A stretch of DNA of 64,000 bases, taken from positions 61,986,826-62,050,825 of the forward strand of contig OX578138.1 of NCBI GenBank assembly GCA_951213105.1, in the 5' to 3' direction. A program made the translations under genes and the position numbers. This DNA comes from Amaurobius ferox (Eukaryota > Arthropoda > Arachnida > Araneae > Amaurobiidae). Of the stretch, positions 24,080-34,989 are shown one piece after another; the stretch's first letter is position 1; every line of letters starts with the position of its first letter. The notes under the pieces were generated by a model. That model was not told the DNA's origin and searched no databases. It saw only the letters and a program-made list of their open reading frames with translations.

Positions 24080-24720
24080 CAAGGAGACAGAGTGGTTCAC
24101 TAGGAATTACCACTTCCGGTTTTCTTTCTATTTTCGGATCAAAATTTTCATTTTTGCTGAACCATTAATTTTTTTAGATTGATTATTAATAGATCTTATA
24201 TGATAAACTAACTGATAAGGTTAGTCTAGTTAGTTAGTTAGCATCAATTCTGAAGGATGTAGAGTGTCTCACTAAGAATTTCTACTTCCTGTCCAAAAAT
24301 TTGCTTTGCAACATTCATGTCTCTATTATTTATAGATAAAGCTAATATTAATTAATATTGATTTAGCATTCAATTCTATTAGGAGTAGGTGGCTTACCAA
24401 GGATTTCCATTTCTGTATTTTTCCAAGTGGACTACAAATAGAGCTTAGTGATGACTGATATGGATTCAGAATTAAATCATACTGCAAGTATGGATGTCAC
24501 TAAGGAATTCCACTTTCGATTCTAGAGATTTCAGTACCCATGAAAACATTTACATTTTCCTTGAAACGTCTATTTCCCAGGCTTATCTATAGATTAATCT
24601 TAGATGACTTATAACGATTCAACACCAAATTTCAAAGAGGGTGAGAGGATTCACTAAGGATTTCTATTTCTAGTTCTGGAGATCTCACTTCCGTTTTTGC
24701 CCAAAAATTCCGCACTGAAT
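24080..24720 (+). repeat. Five diverged repeat units (TTCACTAAGGATTTC motif)
   Basis: A motif like TTCACTAAGGATTTCTATTTC, varied, occurs at about 24096, 24269, 24392, 24496 and 24650, each followed by a TTC..GTTCTGG or TTCCTG stretch and preceded by a GATAGA..C/TTAG block. Spacing is 104-173 bp. An old, decayed tandem array. Confidence 0.55.
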
Positions 24721-25303
24721 TGGGTGGCACTTCCCTGCCGTCTGAATCTCGATACCGTACACCTTTGGTCGGACGATCTGGGTCGAAGAAAAAGTATAAC
24801 TTTGACATATATACTATAAAAGAAAATATAATATGCATTGTATATGTTAGAAAAATAATCACAACACCTAAGTCACGACACTTAAGTACATATTTCAGCG
24901 AAGAGAAACAGAGATGTGACATTTATATGAAAGTATACAGTCGAAAATAACTCTTAATACATTTCGAGATATTCATTTAACTTTTAATTTAAGGACAGCA
25001 AATGGTCATTTTAATAGTTTAGTAAATTTGAAATTAATTCCAAGCTTAAAAATGGATTAAAATTTATATTATACCCAATTTAATTTACTTGTGGAATTGC
25101 AATACAGTTTATTTTAGTTTCACGTCCTTTGGTCTATATGCAAACTTTTAAAAATGTCCTCAAATTAATACATCATGTATTCCCGCTTTTAAGTTATTGA
25201 TAATTCCAAATATCAATCAATATGTGTTTTCGTCAGACTCCGGATACTGAAACATATACCAATTACACTGCTATGCTACATATAATATATTTATTTCCGC
25301 TCA

Positions 25304-25306
<3 letters not shown>
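24721..25306. other. No gene recognised
   Basis: Short frames on both strands lack recognisable features. Confidence 0.55.

Positions 25307-25334
<28 letters not shown>
25307..25334. repeat. TA microsatellite
   Basis: Borders the inverted repeat on the left. It takes the position of the 3' TA tail for the minus-strand module at 25368-25466. Confidence 0.9.
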
Positions 25335-25338
<4 letters not shown>

Positions 25339-25660
25339 TTTCAAAAAGAAAAGAGGTATGGATGGAAACAATATACCAAAAGATGGCCGGGGGGAGTTGT
25401 GACCCCCTCACCCCGGTTAAGCATGCTTTGCGTCGCGACAACACTCCCGGAGAGCCGGTATATTGCAAAAAAGAATACGAATGTATCAAATTACAATTAT
25501 ACAATTTGATACATTCGTATTCTTTTTTGCAATTTACCGGCTCTCCGGGAGTGTTGTCGCGACGCAAAGCATGCTTAACCGGGGTGAGGGGGTCACAACT
25601 CCCCCCGGCCATCTTTTGGTATATTGTTTCCATCCATACCTCTTTTCTTTTTGAAAATAT
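25335..25660. repeat. 158-bp near-perfect inverted repeat with 10-nt spacer, made of two RT-family 3' modules
   Basis: Arms 25335-25492 and 25503-25660 are complementary except for one position noticed (GGTATATTGC against GGTAAATTGC). Each arm contains the 99-nt structured module of the RT family: minus strand 25466-25368 and plus strand 25529-25627. It could form a long cruciform or RNA hairpin. It probably arose by inverted insertion or template switching of the retroelement 3' end. Confidence 0.95.
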
Positions 25661-25746
25661 TTTAATCCTCTTTTTAGTGCAGCTTTGCGCCTTGTAAGTG
25701 TGATTTCAGATGATTTTGTAATGTTGTATTTCACGGTGTTTTCATA
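25503..25746 (+). repeat. RT-family 3' end with structured module at 25529-25627
   Basis: Closing stem GCAATTTACC / GGTATATTGT is mostly paired. Inside are CTCCGGGAG, palindrome GTCGCGAC, AAG/CTT loop and GAGGGGGT...ACTCCCCC hairpin. Downstream it has the AGTGCAGCTTTGCGCC block also seen after the RT frame (CTGCTTTGCGCC near 28699), then runs into the TA tract at 25747, as in that element. Confidence 0.75.
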
Positions 25747-26616
<870 letters not shown>

Positions 26617-26745
26617 AGGGCCAGTACATTAAACATAGTATTAAAACCCTCTACCCGGAAGAAAATTACTACAGCAGAGCCTTTTGTTACTACCTACAAA
26701 AATAAAAATTATGATGGAATACCAATCAAGACATATATAAAAAAC

Positions 26746-28365
26746 TTGGCACATCTCTTGCCAATACCTGACATCGAGGTAAAGCTGATTTATAAATTTG
26801 TGCAAACCAATGGTAGAAAAATATTTAATTATAATCGTATAAGCAGAAACATCCATGTATATCAAAGTGAAGAGTGTAGTTGTCAAAACAGCCCTTATAT
26901 AGACACCCATCATGGGCACATTGTCACTGGAAACCTGGATCTATTGGATAATCGGAAGTTAAAATCTATGCTTCAACTTGGTACGAAATTTCGTATACAA
27001 GATTTCACAAATATTAAAAAGGACTTTGAACAAGATTTAAAGAAATTTACATATAAACTCGCCGTAAAATACAGCATGCCAATACAAGCTTTCCAAGAAT
27101 GGCAATACAACCTTACCAAAATGTTCAATCTCCACTACAAAACAGTGTGTAAAAAAACGTATTATCCTACTCTTCAAAATGCAGTCAATAAATATGAAGA
27201 TAAATATGTTATAACTTATACTAATAAAGTAGTATCAAATTACGCTTTCACATGCAGAAAATACTACGTTGATACTTTAAAAAATAGTTATCTTGACAAA
27301 CAAATGTACTCCCCTTTACAACAAAATGGAAATTGTCTGGCAAATAAAATCAAAGATCTGTATAAACTAATTGATATCGAACTTAAAGTAGTTAACTTTC
27401 CATATCTGGTATTAATACCAAAACTTCATAAAAATCCAGTCAAATTCCGGCCGGTGACTGTGGGATGTGGATCCTATTTGACAATTGCAAATGAAAAACT
27501 TTTAAATATACTTAAAAATGTTCTGATTATACTCAAGAAACAAGGAACAGTAATGATAAATAATAGTTACGATGTCATCAACCGACTTCCATTTTATAGC
27601 AAGGATATACGTTTCAAAAGTTACGATTTCCGTGATTTATTCAACAACATCAATCTGGAAAATCTATATGAAATTTTGAAGGAACTACATGAAATATATG
27701 ACTTAAAAGAACATATTACCTTCAGAAAATACAAGGACCTGATTCGCATTGTGTTATTTGAAAATATCTTATTTGATGGCACCAGCTATTTTCAACAGGT
27801 GAAGGGTATTCCCATGGGAGGGGGTTGTTCATCGCTGCTCGCAGATCTATACTTGAATAAATTTGAAAATGGCACTCATATACTACACGAAATGCCATAC
27901 TTTCGTTATGTTGACGATGTCCTTGTTGGGCAATATAAGAATACACCCCAATTTGATTTTACTTTTTATCCAAAAGAACTGGAATTGATTGAGAATAAAA
28001 GTAAGGAGGATGATAGTGTTGATTTTCTAGATATCACACTAAAACATGACAGTAGATATGGCACTTATACCGTCTTATATGACAAGAGAAATAATTTCAA
28101 TATGGAAATCAATCATATTATAGATTGGAGTTCCAATTTGACCAAAAACATCTTCAGAAATGTCGTCATAGGTCACCTCAAAAGAAATCAACGCATTAAT
28201 ACTTTCAAGTCAGATTGCATCATACATAATAGGAATATTATGAAGGAGGCAATAAAACGGAATTATCCAGTTGGCTTTCTGACATGTTATTATAATTCCC
28301 TATTTAATACAAAAAAAGGGAGAAAATGCTTATTTAAGGGATATGGCAGAGGTATAGAACGATGA
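26746..28365 (+). CDS. Retroelement reverse transcriptase (Penelope-like features), 5' truncated
   Basis: Uninterrupted frame of about 540 codons. The stated start is a TTG; the frame is open upstream to a TAG at 26554, with no in-frame ATG there, and unique sequence begins at 26617, so the N-terminus is probably missing. Residues counted from 26746: a CxC motif (ECSCQ, about 43-47) with HHGHIVTGNL (55-64); IPKLHKNPVKFRPV (224-237); first catalytic Asp in YDFRDLFNNI (D294); GIPMGGGCSSLLADLYL (354-370); YVDD (388-391); FLDITL (427-432). The first motifs fit the Penelope-like class, especially forms with the CxC linker, but no GIY-YIG endonuclease is present. It may encode active RT, but a complete element is not shown. 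A relative lies at 37456-37986. Confidence 0.9.
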   Translation: MAHLLPIPDIEVKLIYKFVQTNGRKIFNYNRISRNIHVYQSEECSCQNSPYIDTHHGHIVTGNLDLLDNRKLKSMLQLGTKFRIQDFTNIKKDFEQDLKKFTYKLAVKYSMPIQAFQEWQYNLTKMFNLHYKTVCKKTYYPTLQNAVNKYEDKYVITYTNKVVSNYAFTCRKYYVDTLKNSYLDKQMYSPLQQNGNCLANKIKDLYKLIDIELKVVNFPYLVLIPKLHKNPVKFRPVTVGCGSYLTIANEKLLNILKNVLIILKKQGTVMINNSYDVINRLPFYSKDIRFKSYDFRDLFNNINLENLYEILKELHEIYDLKEHITFRKYKDLIRIVLFENILFDGTSYFQQVKGIPMGGGCSSLLADLYLNKFENGTHILHEMPYFRYVDDVLVGQYKNTPQFDFTFYPKELELIENKSKEDDSVDFLDITLKHDSRYGTYTVLYDKRNNFNMEINHIIDWSSNLTKNIFRNVVIGHLKRNQRINTFKSDCIIHNRNIMKEAIKRNYPVGFLTCYYNSLFNTKKGRKCLFKGYGRGIER

Positions 28366-28763
28366 AAGTAAAAATAACGTATTACGCATGCGTAAACTGC
28401 TTTTATATATAAGGCACTCTGGCATTTGCTGCATTTCCATTCTTTTCCTTCCCTTGCAATCCTGGTTGATTCCTATTTGTTTACTCTGCACTTTTTCGAG
28501 TGTTTTTGATTTGACACATATACGGAAGTATGACTTCTGCATGGCATTGGTACCGTGAGTGTTGCCCGGGCATAAAAGCAGTCTTTTAAACGGGAAAGAG
28601 GGGTCGCCATCCCCCTCTACCATTTTATGCCTTGCATTTGGTCATTTCCCTCATTTTTTCATATGAATCTCGTATGTTACTTTAGGAGAGTGTGCTGCTT
28701 TGCGCCAACTTCTGGAGAATAATTGGATAACTGTGGAAATAAATTTTAATTTTTTATTTTTAC

Positions 28764-28770
<7 letters not shown>
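28366..28770 (+). repeat. 3' region of the RT element with structured module at 28543-28631
   Basis: 178 bases after the stop lies the most diverged example of the module. GGCAT (28543-28547) pairs with ATGCC (28627-28631) and TGGTA (28548-28552) with TACCA (28618-28622), replacing the GCAATGTACC/GGTACATTGC stem of other copies. Inside are the palindrome GCCCGGGC in place of GTCGCGAC, AAAAG/CTTTT loop, and GAGGGG...CCCCCTC hairpin. It ends with CTGCTTTGCGCC and a TA tract. Confidence 0.75.

Positions 28771-28810
<40 letters not shown>
28771..28810. repeat. TA tract at the RT element 3' end
   Basis: About 40 bases of TA directly before the right 633-bp repeat, as the longer tract at 25747-25983 precedes the left one. 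Confidence 0.95.
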
Positions 28811-28813
<3 letters not shown>

Positions 28814-29110
28814 TCTGTCTTACAAAGAATTTGAGCGGATATGATATACAGGCATCATTGAGCGTTATTTGATATACAGGCATCAAAGTATTTGTCTTTG
28901 ATGTCTGTATATCAAATATTCACTCACAACATAGTCTGTACATCAAATAAAAATGTCAAACGTCAATAAAAATTTTATAGCGTTAGCAAAGATTAGATTT
29001 TATGTAAATATTTATGAACTTGAAAAATATCGCGTATAACTGCATTCTATTATAAATTGATCTTTATTCCATTAATTAATTTCAGTATTGGTTTCAAATT
29101 TAGATTTATA
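28811..29110 (+). repeat. 633-bp direct repeat, right copy, first 300 bp
   Basis: Identical to 25984-26283. Interrupted at 29110/29111 by the Helitron and continued at 33786. Confidence 0.95.
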
Positions 29111-29139
29111 CTAGCCGAATACCCGTTGAAAATCAACGG
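29111..29139 (-). other. Helitron 3' terminus: hairpin plus CTAG
   Basis: CCGTTGA, loop AAA, TCAACGG at 29123-29139 on the plus strand, then 12 bases to the end including CTAG at 29111-29114. In rolling-circle transposons this hairpin is the replication terminator. Confidence 0.9.
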
Positions 29140-29159
29140 TCTCGCAATAAGCAACCTTT

Positions 29160-30390
29160 GAATAAAGGTAAATTTTTTAATAATTCGCGTTTCATATTTA
29201 TTCGACAAATCGATTCGACTAAATTTGCTGATTTCTTCCTTTCGAATTATCTACCCGTACAACACATTAAAGTCTATCTCATCCCGATGCTCTCCTATAT
29301 TATTATTTCTCCTTTGGAACTTTTTTCTATGAAGTACATCCATAAATGAACATTTTTGAAAAACTCTGTCTTGTGTTTTTTATCAGATGATTGGCCCAAA
29401 TACCAAATATCAAGCCTCTATCACATTTAAAAGGAAGCGTGCCTCATTTATTAGGAAAATCGAACATATTAGTGTGCGCACCCCTTAAAGTAGCAAATAT
29501 TGGAAATATAAAATTTCACACTCTCTTCCTTTTAAACTATCTACTCGAATATCAAATTTGAAGTCGCTATCCTATCGAGAAGCATGTTTTTCTATCACTT
29601 CACCTTTCGAACGTTTTTCTGTGTAGCACCCCGTTAAAGAACATTTTTGTCAAACTGTACTCATCTTTGGTTTTTTTTGTCAAATGGTTAGCCCATATAC
29701 TAAATTTCAAGTCTCTATCACATTGTAAAGGAGGCGATTTTCATTTGTTCGGTAAATCGAACATTTTAGTGAGCGGAACCCCCTACAATAACAAATGTTG
29801 GAAAATTGAAATTGCACACTTTCTTCCTTTCCAACTTTTTACCCGTACACTAAATTTGAAGTCGCTATCTCATCGCGAAGCATACTTTTCTAGCATTTCA
29901 TCTTTCGAATGCTTTTGTGTGGAGTACCCACCCCCTTAATTATACATTTTTGAAAAACTCTATTCTTTATGTGAATTCTGTCAGATTATTTTCCCATATA
30001 TCAAATATCAAGCCTCTATCACGTTTTAAAACGGGCGTTTCTCCTTTATTCCGAAAATCGAACATTTTGGCGTGTGGCACCCCCTAAAGTAGAAAATATT
30101 GGTAAACTGAAATTTTACACTTTCTTCCTTTCAAACTATCTACCCTTATACCAAATTTGATATCTCTATCTCAATCCGAAGCGTGGTTTTTTATCAATTC
30201 ACTTTTCGAACGTTTTACTCTGAAGCACCCCCTTAAACGAACATTTTTGAAAAACTATATTTGTCTTGGGTGTTTCCATCAAATGATTAGCCCATATACC
30301 GAATTTCAAGCCTCTATCAAATTTTAAAGGAGCGTTTTCTCATTTATTCTGCAAATCGAATATTTTGGTGTGCGGCACCCCCTTAGGTAG
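29160..30390. repeat. Dimeric ~298-bp repeats in the Helitron
   Basis: Alternating half-units of about 149 bp. Type a has TATTGGAAA..TGAAATT.CACACTTTCTTCC (about 29500, 29797, 30096, 30393). Type b has ACATTTTTGAAAAACT...CAAATGATTAGCCCATATACC (about 29350, 29645, 29945, 30240). Both halves share CAAATTTGAAGTC/CAAGTCTCTATC and TCGAACGTTTT..TGTG-GCACCCCC, so they are old duplicates of one another. The units are diverged. Confidence 0.75.
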
Positions 30391-31735
30391 AAAATATTGG
30401 AAATCTGAAATTGCACGCTTTTTTCCTTTTGAACGATTTACCAATACACCAAATTTGAAGTCTCTACCTCATCGCAAAGCATTCTTTCCTATCATTTCAC
30501 TTTTCGAACGTTTTAGTGTGCGGCACGCCCCTTAAGTAGAAAATATTGGAAATCTGAAATTGCACACTTTCTTCCTTTCGAACGATTTACCCATACACTA
30601 AATTTGAGGTCTCTACCTCATCGCAAAGCATTCTTTCCTATCATTTCACTTTTCGAACGTTTTGGTGTGCTGCACCCCCCCCCCCTTAAGTAGAAAATAT
30701 TGGAAATCTGAAATTGCACACTTTCTTCCTTTCGAGTGATTTATCCATACACCAAATTTGAAGTCTCTATCTCATCGCAAAGCATGCTTTCCTATCATTT
30801 CTCTTTTCGAAAGTTTTAGTGTACGGCACCCCCTTAAGTAGAAAATATTGGAAATCTGAAATTGCACACTTTCTTCCTTTCAAACGATTTACCCATACAC
30901 TAAATTTGAAGTCTCTACCTCATCGCAAAGCATTCTTTCATATCATTTCACTTTTCGAACGTTTTGGTGTGGGGCACCCCCCCTTAAGTAGAAAATATTG
31001 GAAATCTGAAATTGCACACTTTCTTCCTTTCGAACGATTTACCCATACACCAAATTTGAAGTCTCTACCTCATCGCAAAGCATTCTTTCATATCATTTCA
31101 CTTTTCGAACGTTTTAGTGTGCGGCACCCCCCTTAAGTAGAAAATATTGGAAATCTGAAATTGCACACTTTCTTCCTTTCGAACGATTTACCCATACACT
31201 AAATTTGAGGTCTCAACCTCATCGCAAAGCATTCTTTCCTATCATTTCACTTTTCGAACGTTTTGGTGTGCTGCACCCCCCCCCCTTAAGTAGAAAATAT
31301 TGGAAATCTGAAATTGCACACTTTCTTCCTTTCGAGTGATTTATCCATACACCAAATTTGAAGTCTCTATCTCATCGCAAAGCATGCTTTCCTATCATTT
31401 CACTTTTTGAACGTTTTAGTGTACGGCACCCCCTTAAGTAGAAAATATTGGAAATCTGAAATTGCACACTTTCTTCCTTTCGAACGATTTACCCATACAC
31501 CAAATTTGAAGTCTCTACCTCATCGCAAGGCATTCTTTCATATCATTTCACTTTTCGAACGTTTTGGTGTGGGGCATCCCCCCTTAAGTAGAAAATATTG
31601 GAAATCTGAAATTGCACACTTTCTTCCTTTCGAGTGATTTACCCATATACCAAATTTGAAGTCTCTCTCTCATCGCAAAGCATGCTTTCCCGTCATTTCA
31701 CTTTTCGAACGTTTTGGTGTGGGACACCCCCTCTA
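30390..31735. repeat. Homogeneous ~150-bp monomer array in the Helitron (block 1)
   Basis: Nine type-a monomers: GGAAATCTGAAATTGCAC recurs at about 30393, 30545, 30700, 30848, 30998, 31146, 31302, 31447 and 31598. Nearly identical except in C-run length and a few positions (TACCTC/TATCTC). Apparent frames of 76-107 codons across it are by-products of the repeats. Confidence 0.9.
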
Positions 31736-31914
31736 TAGAACGTTTTCGAAAAATTCGATTTTTCCAGGGGGTTTTATCGAACGACCGAGCCGTGTACCAA
31801 ATTGCAAGTCTCTATCTATTCGGGAAGTGCCTAAAAAAAGCGTGACAGACAGACAGACAGACGGACAGACAGACAGACGGACAGACAGACGGACACTTGG
31901 CAATTAGTATATAT
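31736..31914. repeat. Internal copy of the Helitron 5' end with ACRG microsatellite
   Basis: A type-b-like half, then GACAGACAGACGGACAGAC microsatellite (31844-31894), then ACTTGGCAATTAGTATATATA, identical to the true 5' end at 33728-33783 except for microsatellite length. It lies inside the element, immediately before the block repeated from 30180. Confidence 0.9.
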
Positions 31915-33785
31915 AAGCGTGGTTTTTTATCAATTCACTTTTCGAACGTTTTACTCTGAAGCACCCCCTTAAACGAACATTTTTGAAAAACTATATTTGT
32001 CTTGGGTGTTTCCATCAAATGATTAGCCCATATACCGAATTTCAAGCCTCTATCAAATTTTAAAGGAGCGTTTTCTCATTTATTCTGCAAATCGAATATT
32101 TTGGTGTGCGGCACCCCCTTAGGTAGAAAATATTGGAAATCTGAAATTGCACGCTTTTTTCCTTTTGAACGATTTACCAATACACCAAATTTGAAGTCTC
32201 TACCTCATCGCAAAGCATTCTTTCCTATCATTTCACTTTTCGAACGTTTTAGTGTGCGGCACCCCCCTTAAGTAGAAAATATTGGAAATCTGAAATTGCA
32301 CACTTTCTTCCTTTCGAACGATTTACCCATACACTAAATTTGAGGTCTCTACCTCATCGCAAAGCATTCTTTCCTATCATTTCACTTTTCGAACGTTTTG
32401 GTGTGTAAACCCCCCCCCCCTTAAGTAGAAAATATTGGAAATCTGAAATTGCACACTTTCTTCCTTTCGAGTGATTTATCCATACACCAAATTTGAAGTC
32501 TCTATCTCATCGCAAAGCATGCTTTCCTATCATTTCTCTTTCCAAAATTTTAGTGTACGGCACCCCCTTAAGTAGAAAATATTGGAAATCTGAAATTGCA
32601 CACTTTCTTCCTTTCGAACGATTTACCCATACACCAAATTTGAAGTCTCTACCTCATCGCAAAGCATTCTTTCATATCATTTGACTTTTCGAACGTTTTG
32701 GTGTGGGACACCCCCCCTTAAGTAGAAAATATTAGAAATCTGAAATTGCACACTTTCTTCCTTTCAAACGATTTACCCATACACTAAATTTGAAGTCTCT
32801 ACCTCATCGCAAAGCATTCTTTCATATCATTTCACTTTTCGAACGTTTTGGTGTGGGGCACCCCCCCTTAAGTAGAAAATATTGGAAATCTGAAATTGCA
32901 CACTTTCTTCCTTTCGAACGATTTACCCATACACCAAATTTGAAGTCTCTACCTCATCGCAAAGCATTCTTTCATATCATTTCACTTTTCGAACGTTTTA
33001 GTGTGCGGCACCCCCCTTAAGTAGAAAATATTGGAAATCTGAAATTGCACACTTTCTTCCTTTCGAACGATTTACCCATACACTAAATTTGAGGTCTCAA
33101 CCTCATCGCAAAGCATTCTTTCCTATCATTTCACTTTTCGAACGTTTTGGTGTGCTGCACCCCCCCCCCTTAAGTAGAAAATATTGGAAATCTGAAATTG
33201 CACACTTTCTTCCTTTCGAGTGATTTATCCATACACCAAATTTGAAGTCTCTATCTCATCGCAAAGCATGCTTTCCTATCATTTCACTTTTTGAACGTTT
33301 TAGTGTACGGCACCCCCTTAAGTAGAAAATATTGGAAATCTGAAATTGCACACTTTCTTCCTTTCGAACGATTTACCCATACACCAAATTTGAAGTCTCT
33401 ACCTCATCGCAAAGCATTCTTTCATATCATTTCACTTTTCGAACGTTTTGGTGTGGGGCACCCCCCCTTAAGTAGAAAATATTGGAAATCTGAAATTGCA
33501 CACTTTCTTCCTTTCGAGTGATTTACCCATATACCAAATTTGAAGTCTCTATCTCATCGCAAAGCATGCTTTCCCGTCATTTCACTTTTCGAACGTTTTG
33601 GTGTGGGACACCCCCTCTATAGAACGTTTTCGAAAAATTCGATTTTTCCAGGGGGTTTTATCGAACGACCGAGCCGTGTAGCAAATTGCAAGTCTCTATC
33701 TATTCGGGAAGTGCCTAAAAAAAGCGTGACAGACAGACAGACAGACGGACAGACAGACGGACACTTGGCAATTAGTATATATAGA
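31915..33785 (-). repeat. Second, 3'-truncated copy of the Helitron 5' portion
   Basis: Starts (plus strand) AGCGTGGTTTTTTATC, the same as 30180, and repeats 30180-31914 with one additional monomer (ten: about 32128, 32280, 32436, 32580, 32730, 32880, 33027, 33180, 33327 and 33478). In the minus-strand direction it is a copy that lost its last ~1.07 kb and abuts the start of the full copy. Confidence 0.88.
33728..33764. repeat. ACRG microsatellite at the Helitron 5' end
   Basis: GACA/GACG units just inside the TC terminus (minus strand). Confidence 0.95.
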
Positions 33786-34118
33786 TATTTATTTCATGTA
33801 ATGATCAGAGTAATTGTAGAGTCCTTTACAAAGGAAATATTCTATAAATCGAAAGTGACTTAATTCTAAATTGCATCCTACCGCAAATTAAACAATCAAA
33901 ACTTCTAACGTTTAAGGAATTATAAGACATATTCAAATTAACTAAAGAATTTATTAAATTCACCTAGATAGCTTCATGCATAAATAAATAAACTTAAGCA
34001 TATTGCTTAAGCATAAACTTAAGCATATTATATTAAGCATATAAACTTAAGCATATAGGGGAACATACCAAAATTACATAGAAATACATTAACATACCAA
34101 AAAACCAATATCCAAACA
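33786..34118 (+). repeat. 633-bp direct repeat, right copy, last 333 bp
   Basis: Identical to 26284-26616. The sequence after 34118 is unrelated to that after 26616. Confidence 0.95.
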
Positions 34119-34226
34119 GTAGTATATTACCTCCAAGCCAACGACCATGCTAGCAGCTCACAATATTGTCAAACCAAACAGCAGTTGATGAAACTGGTGA
34201 CCTAGCAGATCTATCAAAGGTCTCTC
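34119..34226. other. Short unique spacer
   Basis: No feature seen. Confidence 0.6.
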
Positions 34227-34230
34227 TTAA

Positions 34231-34985
34231 GGGTGAGTGTCAGTAAATCTTCTGCCTTATCCGAGCTTTGTTAACTTTCGCTGCAGACGTTTTTCGCCGA
34301 CATTCTGCTCAAACAGTTGCGAAATATTTTCTGATAGATAAAATGCAATGCCTAGATTATATTAAAACTAAATTTAATACCCAATAAAACATAGAATATA
34401 TTTTTTATTTTAATTCAAAATATTTTTGATGCTACCATCTGTTGTCGTAATTTAAGTCATACAGACTATTTTTATTTTTTAGTGAACATTTTTAAATGTC
34501 TATTCCTTCTAATACGCTATTAAATACAACAACAGATCATATATAATAATGCCACTATCACGGAAACGTAATTGAGCTTGAAGACAAAGCTGCAGTCCTC
34601 AGTGATGCACATTCAGATCCCCTTATCAAATTTATGGAATGAGAAATTACCTTTCCGTGATTGTGGCATTATTATATATGATCTGTTGTTGTATTTAATA
34701 CTGTATTAGAAGGAATAGATATTTAAAATTGTTCATTAAAAAATAAAAATTATCGGTATGAATTAAATTAAGACAACAGATGGCAGCACCAAAATATTTT
34801 GTATTAAAATAAAAAATATATTCTATGTTTTATTGGTATTAAATTTAGTTTTAATATAATCTAAGCATTGCATTTTATCTTTCAGAAAATATTTCGCAAC
34901 TGTCTGAGCAGAATTTCGGCGAAAAACGTGTGCCGCCAAAATTTACAAAGCGAGGATAGGGCAGAAGATTTACTGACGCTCACTC
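34231..34985. mobile_element. Foldback MITE flanked by TTAA (piggyBac-like target)
   Basis: Left arm 34231-34573 and right arm 34645-34985 are complementary with scattered mismatches and small indels, leaving about 70 bases between them. TTAA lies at 34227-34230 and 34986-34989. TTAA duplication is the hallmark of piggyBac, but the ends (GGGTGAG.GTCAG) are not the usual CCC start, so the assignment rests on the target site. No transposase. Confidence 0.85.
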
Positions 34986-34989
34986 TTAA

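Larger units (their letters stand above)
29111..33785 (-). mobile_element. Non-autonomous Helitron, 4675 bp, with internal tandem repeats
   Basis: Read on the minus strand it starts TCTATATATACTAATTGCC at 33785 and ends GTATTCGGCTAG at 29111. A 7-bp, 3-nt-loop hairpin (29123-29139) lies 12 nt from the CTAG end. It sits between A and T with no target duplication; removing it restores the uninterrupted repeat at 26283/26284 exactly. These are the defining Helitron features. No Rep/helicase frame is present. The interior consists of tandem repeats and an ACRG microsatellite, as in non-autonomous Helitron-like elements of many invertebrates. Confidence 0.93.

Noticed and set aside
25301..25734. 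Conserved peptides such as DNTPGEPV read across the RT-family 3' modules, mostly in antisense
   Set aside because: Similarity between copies is explained by the conserved stem-rich DNA; the frames overlap on both strands and are short.
30819..33863. Runs of 63-107 codon frames with SRKYWKSEIAHFLPFERF repeats
   Set aside because: They follow the 150-bp monomers of the Helitron; the repeat period and non-coding indels in C runs explain them.
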